Shown here: one piece after another, positions 16,155 through 23,929 of the stretch
Layout: every line of letters begins with the position of its first letter
Position numbering within the stretch: position 1 is the first letter of the stretch
DNA from: a virus
Length of the DNA stretch: 33,033 nt
Virus record (IMG/VR): IMGVR_UViG_3300017758_000060
Coordinates: 1 to 33,033 of that record
Reading direction: 5' to 3' (one strand)
The notes under the pieces: model-generated
Database searches by the model: none
The model's input: only the letters and a program-made list of their open reading frames with translations
Told to the model about the DNA's origin: nothing
Made by a program: the position numbers and the translations under genes

Positions 16155-16383
16155 AAGAACAATCAAGATAGAAGCACCTATAATGATTACTTCAGACAAG
16201 ATAGCAGTTTGGATGGACCAAGGTGAATGGGCCATGGATTTCTTTGATTGGTTATCTAAAGCGAAATTAAACAATAAACTTTCAGGTTTACAACACCTGA
16301 ACAGTAAAATAAAATTAACATTTGTAACAGCAGAAGACTGTACAATGTTTGGATTAAAATATGCCGGAAAAAGAAAAAAATAA
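16138..16383 (+). CDS. Small hypothetical phage protein
   Basis: An 81-aa protein with a basic N-terminus (MARSGRRTIKIEAP) and a basic C-terminus (AGKRKK). Between them is a short aromatic helix (VWMDQGEWAMDFFDWLSKAKL). There is no signal peptide or known motif. It overlaps both neighbours (17 bases upstream, 23 downstream), in keeping with a translationally coupled cassette from uvsW to the zinc-finger protein. It is likely a real gene because it fills a coding gap exactly in this overlap style. Confidence 0.65.
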   Translation: MARSGRRTIKIEAPIMITSDKIAVWMDQGEWAMDFFDWLSKAKLNNKLSGLQHLNSKIKLTFVTAEDCTMFGLKYAGKRKK

Positions 16384-16819
16384 AAGAAAATTTTTTGAAC
16401 TTAGAAACGGATTAAAAGCCGTGGACTTCAGGAACAAAGATTACTTTGATAGGATTGACGACAAGGAAAAATCTTTGTATTCTCCGTACATGCTGATGAG
16501 ATATGTATCAAGCACATCATCGAAAGATCAATTTTATGTTGAACATTATGTAGAGATGGTCAACGAATGTGTGAACAAACACTGCTTTACATTAGGTAAA
16601 CATAAAAAACTTTTATGGATACTCACTGCTATGTGTGGATCACTTCAACAACAATTTCATCCATGGATTAAACCAATGAAGCGAGTACCAAATAAAAGTC
16701 TAAAAAAACTACAAGAAATATATCCAACCTGGAAGGAATCGGATCTGGAAACATTAGACAAAGTGATATCGGATAAAGAATTAGAAGAGTTGTTGGAGGC
16801 ACATGGTATCGAAGTATAA
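16361..16819 (+). CDS. Probable gp62-like clamp-loader small subunit
   Basis: A 152-aa, all-helical protein. The order SPYMLMRYVSS (about 41-51), FYVEHYVEMVNE (about 58-69), a helix ending HPWIKPMKR, and a C-terminal acidic tail (ISDKELEELLEAHG, about 137-150) resembles marine T4-like gp62. In that family a Y-P-x-x-x-N-R-x-x-S block is followed by a basic W-x-K block and a short helical tail. gp62 works with gp44 to load the gp45 sliding clamp. Neither gp44 nor gp45 lies in this window, so context does not confirm it. The alternative is an unrelated conserved phage protein. Confidence 0.5.
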   Translation: MPEKEKNKRKFFELRNGLKAVDFRNKDYFDRIDDKEKSLYSPYMLMRYVSSTSSKDQFYVEHYVEMVNECVNKHCFTLGKHKKLLWILTAMCGSLQQQFHPWIKPMKRVPNKSLKKLQEIYPTWKESDLETLDKVISDKELEELLEAHGIEV

Positions 16820-17486
16820 ATGTACTTACTGCGGTAAAGAATTCACAAAAGAACGAACACTACAAGTGCATATGTGCGAACCAAAGAGAAGATATCTCCA
16901 ACGAGATGAGAAATGGGTAGTCAATGCATTCATGGTGTTTCAACGATTTTACCAAATACATCAACACAATTCAAAAACAAAGACCTATGATGATTTTGTA
17001 AAAAGTCCTTACTATAATGCTTTTGTTAAGTTTGGTCGATTCATTATGCATATCAATCCGTTGTATCCAGAGAAGTATATAGAGTTTGTGTTAAAATCAA
17101 AAATTAAATTAGATCACTGGGCCAGAGATGACCTATACGAAACATACTCGATCGAAGCAATAAAAAGCGAACCTGTAGAGGCCGCACTGCAAAGAAGTAT
17201 CACAACAATGATGGATTGGGCATCTGAACAAAATGCACAGTGGTCGGACTACTTCCGATTAGTTAACACAAACAGAGCCGTCCAACATATACAGCAAGGA
17301 AAAATAAGTCCATGGTTACTGTTAGGTTGCAGTGCAGGGAAAAGGATGTTAAAATCATTTAACGACGAACAATTACAAATGATTGAAAAATTTATAAACA
17401 CAAGTTTTTGGCCAAGCAAGTTAAAGAGCTATCCTGCTGATTTAATGCTGGTACAGGACACAGCAAAGGAGGCCAAGATTGTCTAA
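16803..17486 (+). CDS. C2H2 zinc-finger phage protein, unknown function
   Basis: A 227-aa protein. Residues 5-25 form a C2H2-like finger (YKCTYCGKEFTKERTLQVHMC): Cys-x2-Cys, then 12 residues, then His with a nearby Cys. After it comes a long helical domain with conserved-looking blocks YDDFVKSPYYNAFVKFGRF (about 60-78) and KIKLDHWARDDLYETY. The finger suggests nucleic-acid or protein binding. I recall similar finger-plus-helical proteins in marine T4-like phages, with no assigned function. It is coupled by a 17-base overlap to the gp62-like gene and by eight bases to the next gene. Confidence 0.75.
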   Translation: MVSKYKCTYCGKEFTKERTLQVHMCEPKRRYLQRDEKWVVNAFMVFQRFYQIHQHNSKTKTYDDFVKSPYYNAFVKFGRFIMHINPLYPEKYIEFVLKSKIKLDHWARDDLYETYSIEAIKSEPVEAALQRSITTMMDWASEQNAQWSDYFRLVNTNRAVQHIQQGKISPWLLLGCSAGKRMLKSFNDEQLQMIEKFINTSFWPSKLKSYPADLMLVQDTAKEAKIV

Positions 17487-17712
17487 GATAGATTTAGAAA
17501 TTTCTGATAACTTAGAATTTAGTGAAGGAGACTGTGCTGTAATAATCAAAGAAGATGGATCAATAGGAAGAGTGATAATGCCAAAAGTTGACAAAGAGAT
17601 ATTGCAAACCGAAGGATACAAAAAACTGTTGGATGTTCTTGAAGTGCTACAACCGGGATCACGTGATAAAATGATAAAATATGCCAAGCAATCAAAAGGA
17701 AGTGTACACTGA
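17479..17712 (+). CDS. Small hypothetical phage protein with TTG start
   Basis: A 77-aa acidic protein (SKIDLEISDNLEFSEGDCAVIIKEDGSIGRVIMP...) with a beta-rich first half and a helical second half. The start is TTG 17479, chosen because AAAGGAGG sits at 17465-17472, six bases upstream. That is the strongest ribosome-binding site in this stretch, and no ATG near it fits. Function unknown. It lies in the coupled run between the zinc-finger gene and a tiny membrane protein. Confidence 0.65.
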   Translation: MSKIDLEISDNLEFSEGDCAVIIKEDGSIGRVIMPKVDKEILQTEGYKKLLDVLEVLQPGSRDKMIKYAKQSKGSVH

Positions 17713-17825
17713 TGTTTTATATTCGAAAATTTTTAACAAAGAATAACTTACTTGGTATCATTTACATAGGTGTATTCATATATCTACTAGCACTTCTATT
17801 AAATAATTTGCAAGGAACAATATAA
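17712..17825 (+). CDS. 37-aa single-pass membrane protein
   Basis: This short frame reads MFYIRKFLTKNN, then a hydrophobic stretch (LLGIIYIGVFIYLLALLLNN, residues 13-32), then LQGTI. Basic residues before the helix predict an N-in orientation. Its ATG follows directly on the upstream stop (TGATG) and its TAA overlaps the ATG of the next gene (TAATG). It therefore fits the coupled cassette precisely, and this is the main reason to accept it. Function unknown; small phage membrane proteins often act on the host envelope. Confidence 0.6.
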   Translation: MFYIRKFLTKNNLLGIIYIGVFIYLLALLLNNLQGTI

Positions 17826-18415
17826 TGCCTGATGTAGATATAGATTTTTTTGACAGAGATAACACGCTAAAACTTTTTAAGCATACACCTGCCACTATGA
17901 TCAAGGATGGTAAATCTGAGAAACATAAAACAGGAGTTTACTTTCATGCTGTTCCGGAACATCCAGTAACAGGACACGCAAGTCTCGATTATAAAAATGC
18001 AGAGGACCGAGGGTACTTCAAAATAGATTGCTTGAATGTGAACATATACAAGGATGTCAAGTCGGAACAAGAACTTGTTGAGCTTATGATACAGGAGCCG
18101 GACTGGGATATGTTGAAAGATCCAAAAGTGGTAGAAAACCTTTTTCACCTAAATGGCCATTTTAACATAGTATCCAAGTTGGAACCTAAAACTATAGAAC
18201 AACTTGCGGCTGTGTTAGCAATAATAAGACCTGCCAAAAGGGGACTGATGTACAAGGATTGGACAGATATAATCAAAGAAGTTTGGATCAAACCAACAGA
18301 CGGTAGTTACTTCTTTAAAAAATCACACGCAGTGGCATATGCTCAAGCAATCGTTGTGCAGATGAATTTGATGAACAGAGCTAAATATAGTTTTGATGCA
18401 CCATCAAAAAACTAA
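17825..18415 (+). CDS. Miniature DnaE (Pol III alpha)-like protein
   Basis: A 196-aa protein that reads like a compressed bacterial DnaE palm. PDVDIDF (2-8) matches the PDxDxDF motif, with Asp5 and Asp7 equivalent to E. coli Asp401 and Asp403. HKTGV (34-38) matches the KHAGGV block. GYFKIDCL (63-70) matches GLVKFDFL, with Asp68 in the place of Asp555. LEPKTIEQLAAVLAIIRP (119-136) matches the ALFRPGP helix, and FFKKSHAVAYA (163-173) matches FNKSHSAAYA. The PHP domain, the rest of the fingers, and the clamp- and tau-binding regions are absent. DnaE-type enzymes synthesise DNA; whether so small a form can is unknown. It follows the 37-aa membrane gene by TAATG overlap. Confidence 0.7.
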   Translation: MPDVDIDFFDRDNTLKLFKHTPATMIKDGKSEKHKTGVYFHAVPEHPVTGHASLDYKNAEDRGYFKIDCLNVNIYKDVKSEQELVELMIQEPDWDMLKDPKVVENLFHLNGHFNIVSKLEPKTIEQLAAVLAIIRPAKRGLMYKDWTDIIKEVWIKPTDGSYFFKKSHAVAYAQAIVVQMNLMNRAKYSFDAPSKN

Positions 18416-18542
18416 AAAAATAAAATCCAAAAAACGTAAGAAGAAAACTCCCAATCGAGATTGGTTCAACAATGCTTATGATCCAACCAATCCTTTGACG
18501 ATATACTTTGCAAAGTATATTAATAAAGACGGAAAAGTTTAA
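18396..18542 (+). CDS. 48-aa basic hypothetical protein
   Basis: A short frame from ATG 18396 overlaps the end of the DnaE-like gene by 20 bases. It begins with a very basic run (MHHQKTKKIKSKKRKKKTPN) and continues RDWFNNAYDPTNPLTIYFAK, ending YINKDGKV. The second half looks like real protein rather than noise, and the frame fills the gap up to the opposite-strand gene exactly. Nucleic-acid binding is suggested by charge only. Confidence 0.5.
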   Translation: MHHQKTKKIKSKKRKKKTPNRDWFNNAYDPTNPLTIYFAKYINKDGKV

Positions 18543-18913
18543 ACAGGTCTTCTTACTAATTGAATAGTTCTTCTTTTCACCCGTTTCTTTGAAATTTCAG
18601 AAAGTTTAACAGTGGGTCCGTGTACTATTTCCACATCCTTGGAGTTCAAAGTGACCAATGTTGATCGGAAATACTTGAAGTCACCTTTGAGAAATATGTT
18701 GATCGGTAACTTACGATTAGACTCGTGCCACCAAATTTCGCCACTTTTCAAAAACTTCATCTTGTCTTGTGGCATCATGATCCTACCGTAGTCATAGAAA
18801 CTGATGACGTTGGTGTCCTCGTTCTGCACTATGCCCACATACTCTAGATCGCCTTTTCGGATAAGGCTTAGAAATGGGAACTTGTCCCTCAATGTGTTAA
18901 AAATCTCGTTCAT
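18539..18913 (-). CDS. Conserved-type T4-like phage protein, unknown function
   Basis: A 124-aa protein with blocks FPFLSLIRKGDLEYVGIVQNED (about 12-33), SGEIWWHESNRKLPINIFL (about 57-75) and a basic tail (KKRVKRRTIQLVRRPV). I recall proteins with a very similar WWxESNRxxPINIFL core in marine T4-like phages, always without a function. It is the only minus-strand gene in this block. It is transcribed away from the structural gene at 18946 across a 32-base spacer and meets the 48-aa frame tail to tail with a four-base overlap. Confidence 0.75.
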   Translation of the reverse strand: MNEIFNTLRDKFPFLSLIRKGDLEYVGIVQNEDTNVISFYDYGRIMMPQDKMKFLKSGEIWWHESNRKLPINIFLKGDFKYFRSTLVTLNSKDVEIVHGPTVKLSEISKKRVKRRTIQLVRRPV

Positions 18914-18921
18914 TCTATATC

Positions 18922-18941
18922 TATAAATACTGTTAAATATG
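18922..18941 (+). promoter_or_regulatory. T4-type late promoter (TATAAATA) plus a second TAAATA box
   Basis: An exact T4 late consensus TATAAATA lies at 18922-18929, and a second box TTAAATAT at 18933-18940, upstream of the structural gene at 18946. With the usual late spacing, start sites would fall near 18935 and 18945. The second lies one base before the ATG. There is no Shine-Dalgarno. Confidence 0.6.
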
Positions 18942-18945
18942 TATT

Positions 18946-19734
18946 ATGCAAACAGTACAAAGGTATTTAATAAATCAATTGGTAATAGCCTACATAAATG
19001 GTTTTACCGGGAGGAACTCAAAAGTGTACGATAGACGCCTAACACTGCATAGGGGAGTATCAAATCCAGTCTCATTCACGTTTAAAAACGAGGATCAGAA
19101 GGCACAGGACATAACTGCTAAAACTTACGAGTTTAATATTATCGATTCTGAGAGTCAAAAAGCAGTGATTACAAAAACACTTACAGTAATAGATGACGGG
19201 TCTACAGTGAGTACAAGGGGCGATGCTAGTTGTACTATCACAGAAGGCGACCTATTACCACTAGATGCCAAGTTTTATAACTTCTCGGTACGTGAAGTAA
19301 AAGCAGATGGTAGCAGGGAGATCACATATGCAGACACAGGATATGCGGCCGCTGGCACGATAGAAGTGTTGGATGGAGCGTACCCAGAGTTTGTATCAAG
19401 CACAGAAATTTCAAGTTTTACAGCAAGTGGTGGACTTAAATCATTAGGACATACATCAAGTGCCATTACTGCTAGACCTGGTATTAATAATAACAAGGCA
19501 TTGCACACTATTGCTGTGTATCCAAAAAACTTTTCAGGCACATTGAGAGTACAAGGAACAATGAGTGCTTCACCAAGTGACACTGATTACTTTGAAGTAA
19601 CGTCTACAACATTTTCAAATTCTTCTACGCCAAGCACACTAAATTTTACAGGAGTTTACCAAAACGTAAGATTTACTTGGGGGAACGACTCTGGTAATAC
19701 TGGAGTGATTGACAAAATCCTTTATAGACAGTAA
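18946..19734 (+). CDS. Virion/baseplate-type structural protein, BppU-like N-terminus
   Basis: A 262-aa beta-rich protein. Residues about 25-135 (KVYDRRLTLHRGVSNPVSFTF, then QDITAKTYEFNIID, then VITKTLTVIDDG, CTITEGDLLPLDAKFYNFSV) follow the plan of the BppU-type baseplate domain. There, an imposed-field domain with repeated strands is followed by a linker. The Ser/Thr-rich C-terminal half (about 150-262) ends in a jelly-roll-like region typical of fibres and surface-exposed virion proteins. It stands alone behind a late promoter, as expected for a virion gene. The exact virion position is not visible. Confidence 0.65.
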   Translation: MQTVQRYLINQLVIAYINGFTGRNSKVYDRRLTLHRGVSNPVSFTFKNEDQKAQDITAKTYEFNIIDSESQKAVITKTLTVIDDGSTVSTRGDASCTITEGDLLPLDAKFYNFSVREVKADGSREITYADTGYAAAGTIEVLDGAYPEFVSSTEISSFTASGGLKSLGHTSSAITARPGINNNKALHTIAVYPKNFSGTLRVQGTMSASPSDTDYFEVTSTTFSNSSTPSTLNFTGVYQNVRFTWGNDSGNTGVIDKILYRQ

Positions 19735-19744
19735 AATATAGGGT

Positions 19745-20758
19745 ATGAACCTGATCCAATCTACTATTCTGACAAGCCTACCTGCGGGTAGGAAAAAAAC
19801 ACCAAGTGGTTGGATTTCTTTCAACGCTCCTTGTTGTGTACATAACGGCGAAACTGCTGACAAGAAAAAACGTGGAGGGATAATGGCCGGTGCCGATGGC
19901 ACAGTCAGTTATCACTGTTTCAACTGTGGATTCAAAACAAGTTATGTGACGGGAAGAAAACTAACTTACAAGATGAGACAGTTCATGGGATACATTGGCA
20001 TACCCGACGACACAATACGTAAATTGGCCATAGAGGCCATGCGTGAAGAAGAGGGTGACGTAAAATATGAGAAGAAGAAATTCGTAACATTCAAAAACAA
20101 GACACTGCCCAAGAATGCACACAAACTGGACGTGTGGTTGGAGAAGTATATGGCCAACGATCTTACAGAACCACAATGGAACAAGATAGATGGATTATTG
20201 AAATATCTGGAAAGCAGAGGCATTGGTGCTGACTGGTATGACTTCATGTATTCACCTGATAAAACATGGGATATCTATCAAAGGTTACTGATACCGTTTT
20301 ACTGGCGAGGTGAGGTGGTTGGATTCACAGGTAGGATGTTTGAGGAGTCCCAAGGCGTGAAGTACTACACAGACGTGTGGCCTGGTTATGTGTTCAACAT
20401 GGATGTACAGGACTGGACAAGAAAGTTTGTGATAGTCACTGAAGGACCATTTGATGCGATAGCCGTTTCTGGTGTGAGCATACTGGGATCGGAGATAAAT
20501 GATACACAAAGAGAGTTGATAGATGCACTGGGCAGACAAGTTATAGTTGTGCCAGATAGAGATGCACCAGGAGAGAAACTGATTAACCAAGCAATAGAAT
20601 TTGGGTGGAACGTTGCTTTTCCAGAATGGGATAAAACGGTTGGCGATGTGGCGGATGCTGTGTTAAAATATGGTAGACTGTTTACTATACAATCGATACT
20701 GAAAACAACAGAATCAAGTAAACTGAAAATAGATTTAAAGAGAAAGATGTATGGCTGA
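19745..20758 (+). CDS. 61: DNA primase, T4 gp61-like
   Basis: At 337 aa this matches T4 gp61 (342 aa). The N-terminal zinc site is CCVHNG (C30, C31, H33) with HCFNCGF (C58, C61). The TOPRIM domain has VTEGPFDAIAVSG (231-243, catalytic Glu233) and VVPDRDAPGE (268-277, Asp271 and Asp273). The primase makes RNA primers for lagging-strand synthesis in a complex with the gp41 helicase, whose gene follows with an eight-base overlap. There is no good Shine-Dalgarno; ATG 19745 lies ten bases after the structural gene. Confidence 0.9.
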   Translation: MNLIQSTILTSLPAGRKKTPSGWISFNAPCCVHNGETADKKKRGGIMAGADGTVSYHCFNCGFKTSYVTGRKLTYKMRQFMGYIGIPDDTIRKLAIEAMREEEGDVKYEKKKFVTFKNKTLPKNAHKLDVWLEKYMANDLTEPQWNKIDGLLKYLESRGIGADWYDFMYSPDKTWDIYQRLLIPFYWRGEVVGFTGRMFEESQGVKYYTDVWPGYVFNMDVQDWTRKFVIVTEGPFDAIAVSGVSILGSEINDTQRELIDALGRQVIVVPDRDAPGEKLINQAIEFGWNVAFPEWDKTVGDVADAVLKYGRLFTIQSILKTTESSKLKIDLKRKMYG

Positions 20759-22175
20759 ATACACATTTGATGTACAAAAACTTTATATAGAGATGCTTCT
20801 TGCAGACGCAGAATCGTTTGCTAGGGCACAGAATATATTCAAACCAGAGTCGTTTGATCGTAAGTTGCAACCTATTGCAAAATTTGTCAAAGACTACATG
20901 GATGAATACAAGGTCATGCCTGATGTAGAACAGGTGAACGCAAAACATGATATAAAATTAAAATCAGCAAAAGATTTAGATCCTAGCCACTTCAATTGGT
21001 TGTTGGACGAATTTGAAACTTTTTCGAGACACAAGGCACTAGAACATGCGATACTTCAATCAGCGGACTTGCTGGAGAAGGGTGACTATGCTCCTGTTGA
21101 GGACATGGTCAAGGACGCAGTCAATGTTGGACTGACACGTGATCTTGGTACAGACTACTTTGAGGATCCGAAAGGAAGACTTGAGGCACTCAAGGCAAAC
21201 AACGGACAGATCAGCACTGGCTGGAACAACTTAGACAAGAAACTGTTTGGCGGTTTCAATCGTGGAGAACTAAACATCTTTGCAGGCGGATCAGGCGCAG
21301 GTAAGAGTTTGTTCTTGCAGAATCTTGCAGTTAACTGGGCACAGGCTGGTCTGAACGTTTGTTACATATCTTTTGAATTAAGTGAGCAACTGACTGCCAT
21401 GAGATTGGATGCAATGATGACTAACATTCCAACTAAGAAAGTTTTTCCAGAGATAGATAATGTTGAAATGAAGGTGAAGATGCTGAAGAAGAAATCAGGA
21501 AACTTGCAGATCAAATACTTGCCTAGTGGTAGTAACGTGCTAGACGTGAGAACATATCTTAAAGAACTAGAGCTCAAGAACAAAAAGAAAATAGATTGTA
21601 TCTTGATTGACTACTTGGATCTAATGATGCCAAAAAGCAAAAGGATAAGTCCAGCGGATCTGTTCATAAAAGACAAGTATGTGTCTGAGGAACTGAGGAA
21701 CTTGGTTGTTGAGAAACAGTGTGTGTTGGCCACTGCCTCACAGTTGAACAGGGCAAGTGTTGAAGAGATAGAGTTTGATCACTCTCACATCTCAGGCGGA
21801 CTGTCCAAGATACAGACAGCAGACAACGTGATAGGTATATTCACAAGTAGAGCAATGAAAGAACGTGGCAGATATCAAATACAGTTCATGAAAACTAGAA
21901 GTAGTAGTGGAGTGGGACAAAAAGTAGATTTAGAATTTGACGTGGACAGTTTAAGAATAAGAGACCTAAATGAGGAAGAAGCACAAAGTTATAATCAGCA
22001 AAGTAAAAATAAAATATACGATTCGTTAAAGCAAACATCAAAAGTATCCGGCAGTGACACACCTGAAGTTCCGGATCCACGGAAGGGTGATCCGTTAGGT
22101 AAAGTGAAGGGTACTGTCGAAGGTGGAAAACTGAGACAGTTGCTAAACGAATTACACTCAGACGAAGAACAGTAG
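20751..22175 (+). CDS. 41: Replicative DNA helicase, T4 gp41/DnaB-like
   Basis: At 474 aa it is almost exactly T4 gp41's length. The N-terminal helical domain (about 1-130) is followed by a RecA-type motor: Walker A GGSGAGKS (179-186), YISFELSE (205-212, H1a-like Glu), Walker B IDCILIDYLDLM (281-292), ATASQLNRASVEE and ISGGLSKIQTADNVIGI. gp41 is the hexameric 5'-3' helicase at the fork and works with gp61. The C-terminal about 75 residues are Lys/Glu/Ser-rich and probably flexible. The gene that follows overlaps by one base (TAGTG) but belongs to an accessory function. Confidence 0.93.
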   Translation: MAEYTFDVQKLYIEMLLADAESFARAQNIFKPESFDRKLQPIAKFVKDYMDEYKVMPDVEQVNAKHDIKLKSAKDLDPSHFNWLLDEFETFSRHKALEHAILQSADLLEKGDYAPVEDMVKDAVNVGLTRDLGTDYFEDPKGRLEALKANNGQISTGWNNLDKKLFGGFNRGELNIFAGGSGAGKSLFLQNLAVNWAQAGLNVCYISFELSEQLTAMRLDAMMTNIPTKKVFPEIDNVEMKVKMLKKKSGNLQIKYLPSGSNVLDVRTYLKELELKNKKKIDCILIDYLDLMMPKSKRISPADLFIKDKYVSEELRNLVVEKQCVLATASQLNRASVEEIEFDHSHISGGLSKIQTADNVIGIFTSRAMKERGRYQIQFMKTRSSSGVGQKVDLEFDVDSLRIRDLNEEEAQSYNQQSKNKIYDSLKQTSKVSGSDTPEVPDPRKGDPLGKVKGTVEGGKLRQLLNELHSDEEQ

Positions 22176-22903
22176 TGAAAAAATGTATAGTTCAATTTTG
22201 GATACAAGCGGATCATTATAGCGAACCTGACTACAATGAACTTTTAAAGAAAAGCAAAGAGTTCGATGCAGACGAGTTTGCTAATCGTAGTGCTAGGAGT
22301 TTTGAAACATATGCAAACAAATACAATCACGACTTTGTAAGAGTTACAGAAAAGAAATTAAATTACAAACATCCTACATTCGAAAGATTTGATATATGGC
22401 TAGACGATTCTTGGTGGGAAAAGTATGACGAAATTATGTACGTGGACAGTGATGTATTCGCTATGCCAAACGCACCGGATATATTCGCAGAGTATCCTGA
22501 CCAAAATACATTGAAGGTTTGCGAACATCCAGGATTCCAAAAAGCAGAAAGTGAGGCACAGATAAAACATATCTATCACGGTATACTAAAAGAATGTTTA
22601 CTAGAACAAGTGAAGCAGTGTGGCTTCCAAGCCGGTGTTTTTATTGTTACTAAAAAAGCAAGAGATATAATGAAAACGTACATCGCAAAATACAAAGAAC
22701 TGAACGACCACGATGGGCACATCCTGTTATGGTCCACAATCAAAAGCGGTGTGCCAATAACACGAATGACCAGATTGTTCAATTATAAAAATGCTCACTT
22801 TAGCGGTAGACCGCCTGTGCATTTCTTTCATGCCGCGGGGCACAAAAAATCAACACAATACCATAGTATAAATTCGTTTCTGAATAAAAACGCACTCAAA
22901 TAA
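22175..22903 (+). CDS. GT-A-like glycosyltransferase (paralogue of 2257-2955), GTG start
   Basis: A 242-aa protein with CIVQFWIQADHY, KHPTFERFD (about 65-73), WWEKYDEIMYVDSDVFAMP (about 79-97, DxD metal site) and FQAGVFIVTKKARD (about 150-163). Every block has a counterpart in 2257-2955. The start is GTG at 22175, sharing a base with the TAG of the helicase gene; no ATG is available before the conserved VQFW. Its position directly behind the replicative helicase is odd for an accessory gene and suggests late insertion, or shared early expression with the replication genes. Confidence 0.75.
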   Translation: MKKCIVQFWIQADHYSEPDYNELLKKSKEFDADEFANRSARSFETYANKYNHDFVRVTEKKLNYKHPTFERFDIWLDDSWWEKYDEIMYVDSDVFAMPNAPDIFAEYPDQNTLKVCEHPGFQKAESEAQIKHIYHGILKECLLEQVKQCGFQAGVFIVTKKARDIMKTYIAKYKELNDHDGHILLWSTIKSGVPITRMTRLFNYKNAHFSGRPPVHFFHAAGHKKSTQYHSINSFLNKNALK

Positions 22904-22937
22904 CACATTTTTAATTGGTGAGAGCCGTGGATGTTGG

Positions 22938-22943
22938 TAAATA
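22938..22943 (+). promoter_or_regulatory. Possible late promoter box TAAATA with strong ribosome-binding site downstream
   Basis: GGTAAATAA at 22936-22944 contains a TAAATA core. A start near 22949 would give a leader of about 38 bases carrying AAGGAG at 22975-22980, ahead of ATG 22987. The 83-base spacer holds no gene. This is the only transcription unit here with a real leader, a strong ribosome-binding site and a terminator. Confidence 0.4.
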
Positions 22944-22986
22944 ACTGCAACGTTTTAAATTAAATTGAAATACAAGGAGAAATTCA

Positions 22987-23910
22987 ATGAAAAACATCAT
23001 ATGGTTAATAGCACACCAACCAGAAAGACTGTTCCTAAGAACAGCAAAAGCGTTTGCAAAAATGCTTGAGAAAGAAACTAACGAAATCAAAATTGAGATA
23101 CTGACAACTGAACAATACAAGGAAAAATACGATCCTTCTTTCAGCAGAGAAAAGATTTTTGATTTAGTTAAAGATAACGTAATTCAAATGTCTCAGACAG
23201 AAGTATGGGAACTTGAAAGTTTGACACATGACAAAAACTGGCTAGTCTTTGACATGCCATGGTTATTCAAAAGTCATAGTCATGCAAGAAGAGTTCTTGA
23301 AGGTAAGATCGGTGCACAAATGAATAAAAGGTTAGCAAAACAGAGCGGAGTTAGAGGTCTTGCTTACACTTATTCAGGTGGATACAGATGTGTAGGATCA
23401 AAAGTTCTAATCAAAAACTTATCTGAGTTGCAAACAAGAAAACTAAGAGTTAACTCTAATCCAGTAACACAGGACTATTGGAAGTCGCTTGGTGTTGAAG
23501 TAACAAATCAAAATGTACACTTTGGTAGCAACGATCCCGTATTACCTGAGGACATACATGGTAAAGATACAACATACATCAGATACGAAAAAGCAGATGC
23601 ATGGTTACACACAGAACACTCTTTATTTTTAACAAACATTCTAGCAAGTGAGAAATTCTTTAACACTCTATCTGCAGACATGCAAGAAACATTTAAAAAA
23701 ATTGCATTCGAGGCGGCTAGACTAGAAAGAAAATGGTCTCAAGAAGACGCTGAAAATTTTGTTGAAACAGCAAAAGAAAGAAATGTACCAATCACAGAAT
23801 TATCCCAAGAGGACAAAGAAGTGATGAAAGAAAAATCAAAAACTGTATACGAAAAATGGTCTAAGGTTTTCTTCCCTGGTTTAATTGATGGTATCAATAA
23901 ATTAGCATAA
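22987..23910 (+). CDS. TRAP (DctP-type) solute-binding protein without signal peptide
   Basis: A 307-aa protein with the DctP ground plan: FLRTAKAFAKMLEKETNEIKIEIL (about 16-39), VIQMSQTEVW (about 65-74), VFDMPWLFKSHSHARRVLEG (about 87-106), GVRGLAYTYSGGYR (about 120-133) and LRVNSNPVTQDYWKSLGV. Then come FLTNI and a helical C-terminus. TRAP binding proteins carry organic acids in the periplasm to DctQM. Here the sequence starts directly at the first mature-type strand, with no signal peptide. It should stay in the cytoplasm or be packaged. The usual GVVDG-E substrate segment is not recognisable (IHGKDTTYIRYEKA instead). It has its own ribosome-binding site and terminator. Confidence 0.7.
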   Translation: MKNIIWLIAHQPERLFLRTAKAFAKMLEKETNEIKIEILTTEQYKEKYDPSFSREKIFDLVKDNVIQMSQTEVWELESLTHDKNWLVFDMPWLFKSHSHARRVLEGKIGAQMNKRLAKQSGVRGLAYTYSGGYRCVGSKVLIKNLSELQTRKLRVNSNPVTQDYWKSLGVEVTNQNVHFGSNDPVLPEDIHGKDTTYIRYEKADAWLHTEHSLFLTNILASEKFFNTLSADMQETFKKIAFEAARLERKWSQEDAENFVETAKERNVPITELSQEDKEVMKEKSKTVYEKWSKVFFPGLIDGINKLA

Positions 23911-23929
23911 TCTTTTTATATATTACAAG

